From assembly GCF_024298885.1 (NCBI RefSeq), contig NZ_CP101166.1, positions 496,001-560,000 of the forward strand: a stretch of DNA of 64,000 nucleotides, in the 5' to 3' direction. The notes below the pieces were generated by a model. The model was given only the letters and a program-made list of their open reading frames with translations. It made no database searches and was not told the origin of the DNA. The number at the start of each line of letters is the position of its first letter. Within the stretch, counting starts at the first letter, position 1. Made by a program: the position numbers and the translations under genes. This DNA comes from Haloglomus halophilum. Lineage in GTDB: Archaea; Halobacteriota; Halobacteria; Halobacteriales; Haloarculaceae. This document shows positions 63,357 to 64,000 of this stretch, in pieces.

Positions 63357-64000
63357 GTGATAGCGCCGCTCCTCGTCGTGGGGTTGCTGGTCGCGGCGTT
63401 CGTCGGCTTCAACATCGGCGGCTCCTCGACCGGCGTCGCCTTCGGTCCAGCCGTCGGTAGCGACACGGTCTCGAAGACCGCAGCCGCCGGCCTGATGACC
63501 GCGTTCGCCCTGCTCGGCGGCTACACCGTCGGGAAGAACGTCATCCGGACGATGGGCGGTGAGATCGTCCCGGCCTCGAAGTTCACGCTGGCTGCCTCGG
63601 TCGCCGTGCTGTTCTTCGTCGGGCTGGCGCTGCTGGTGTCGAACCTGTTCGGCGTCCCCGCCTCCACGTCGATGACCGCCGTCGGCGCCATCGCCGGACT
63701 GGGTGTCGCCACGGATTCCATCGTCTGGCCCGTCATGGGCCGCATCGTCTCGTGGTGGCTGGTCGCCCCCATCGCCGCGTTCTGGGTCTGTGCGGTCATC
63801 GGGCGCTACCTCTACCCGTACCTCGACGCGAAGGTACCGCTCGACTCGGCCGGCGGCGTCATCGAACGGCGCTACGCGGGCCCGGTCCCGTACCCCGCCC
63901 GCGCGCCCGGCGCCGCGATGAAGGACGTCGTCGGCGTCGTCCTCGTCGTCGCCATCGCCTGCTACATGGCCTTCTCCGCCGGCGCGTCGAACGTCGCGAA
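63357..64000 (+). CDS. Inorganic phosphate transporter, PiT family (3' end cut by window)
   Basis: At least 214 residues, GTG start. LLVVGLLVAAFVGFNIGGSSTGVAFGPAVGS is the PiT N-terminal signature with the conserved Asn in helix 1 (GANN-like). GKNVIRTMGGEI and STSMTAVGAIAGLGVAT continue the first repeat, and a second GA(N/S)N-like motif (FSAGASNVAK) lies at the window edge. It is a sodium- or proton-coupled phosphate permease. A TATA-like GCTTAACTG lies 23-31 bases upstream. Confidence 0.93.
   Translation, partial: MIAPLLVVGLLVAAFVGFNIGGSSTGVAFGPAVGSDTVSKTAAAGLMTAFALLGGYTVGKNVIRTMGGEIVPASKFTLAASVAVLFFVGLALLVSNLFGVPASTSMTAVGAIAGLGVATDSIVWPVMGRIVSWWLVAPIAAFWVCAVIGRYLYPYLDAKVPLDSAGGVIERRYAGPVPYPARAPGAAMKDVVGVVLVVAIACYMAFSAGASNVA

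Overview
The window is chromosomal DNA from a haloarchaeon (class Halobacteria). The DNA is roughly two-thirds GC, most proteins are rich in Asp and Glu, and many starts sit 25-35 bases after an archaeal TATA box with almost no leader. Characteristic genes include halocyanins, haloarchaeal Bat-type HTH regulators, an archaeal MCM helicase, an archaeal GGGP synthase, KEOPS Pcc1 and RNA polymerase subunit P. The genus cannot be fixed from sequence alone. I found no rRNA, tRNA, CRISPR array or intact transposase.

Layout. 1-8080: CoaBC (cut by the window edge), a thioredoxin-reductase-like flavoprotein, an SRPBCC protein, a membrane-anchored halocyanin, a degenerate NAD-kinase-like protein, an M28 peptidase and a polyprenyl diphosphate synthase. 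8081-13483: a complete minus-strand respiratory cluster (halocyanin, Rieske protein, split cytochrome b6/subunit IV, and four small or unknown membrane proteins). 13607-24275: a Bat-type regulator, endonuclease III, acyl-CoA dehydrogenase, a lipoprotein halocyanin, UspA plus GNAT, a repeat island, an anchored ferredoxin, 6-phosphogluconate dehydrogenase and a Tat-exported hydrolase. 24451-30192: mcm, with an intein in the Walker A motif, divergent from bacterial-type ligA. 30193-38817: a palindrome-rich gap, then PHP phosphoesterase, larB, rpiA, glmM, an SDR, an MFS transporter, a histone-fold protein and four tiny zinc-finger-like proteins. 38918-45979: uvrB, a hybrid sensor kinase, a thioesterase, a TIM-barrel protein and a DUF5806 protein. 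46051-50083: a three-gene envelope module (DUF6230, DUF6114 and a Thr-rich secreted protein) downstream of a Bat-type regulator. 50132-55840: pyrC, a lipoprotein, a TetR regulator converging on a three-gene membrane operon that carries a palindromic operator, and aspS. 55841-57045: a 1.2-kb gene-free island holding a 788-bp element with terminal inverted repeats. 57046-64000: GGGP synthase, a Bat-type regulator, topA, then the conserved information-processing string rpl37ae-rpoP-pcc1-pfdB-DUF3194, and the start of a phosphate permease.

How the parts work together. The 8-13.5 kb cluster should move electrons from quinol through cytochrome b and Rieske to a copper protein, since no cytochrome c1 or f gene is present. 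idsA and the GGGP synthase both serve archaeal ether-lipid synthesis. mcm, ligA, uvrB, nth and topA cover replication and repair.

The least explained parts are (1) a dispersed GC-rich repeat family at about 19.25-19.68 kb and 56.19-56.98 kb, (2) the DUF6230/DUF6114 envelope module, and (3) low-GC patches at conserved motifs of mcm and topA that look like traces of intein homing.
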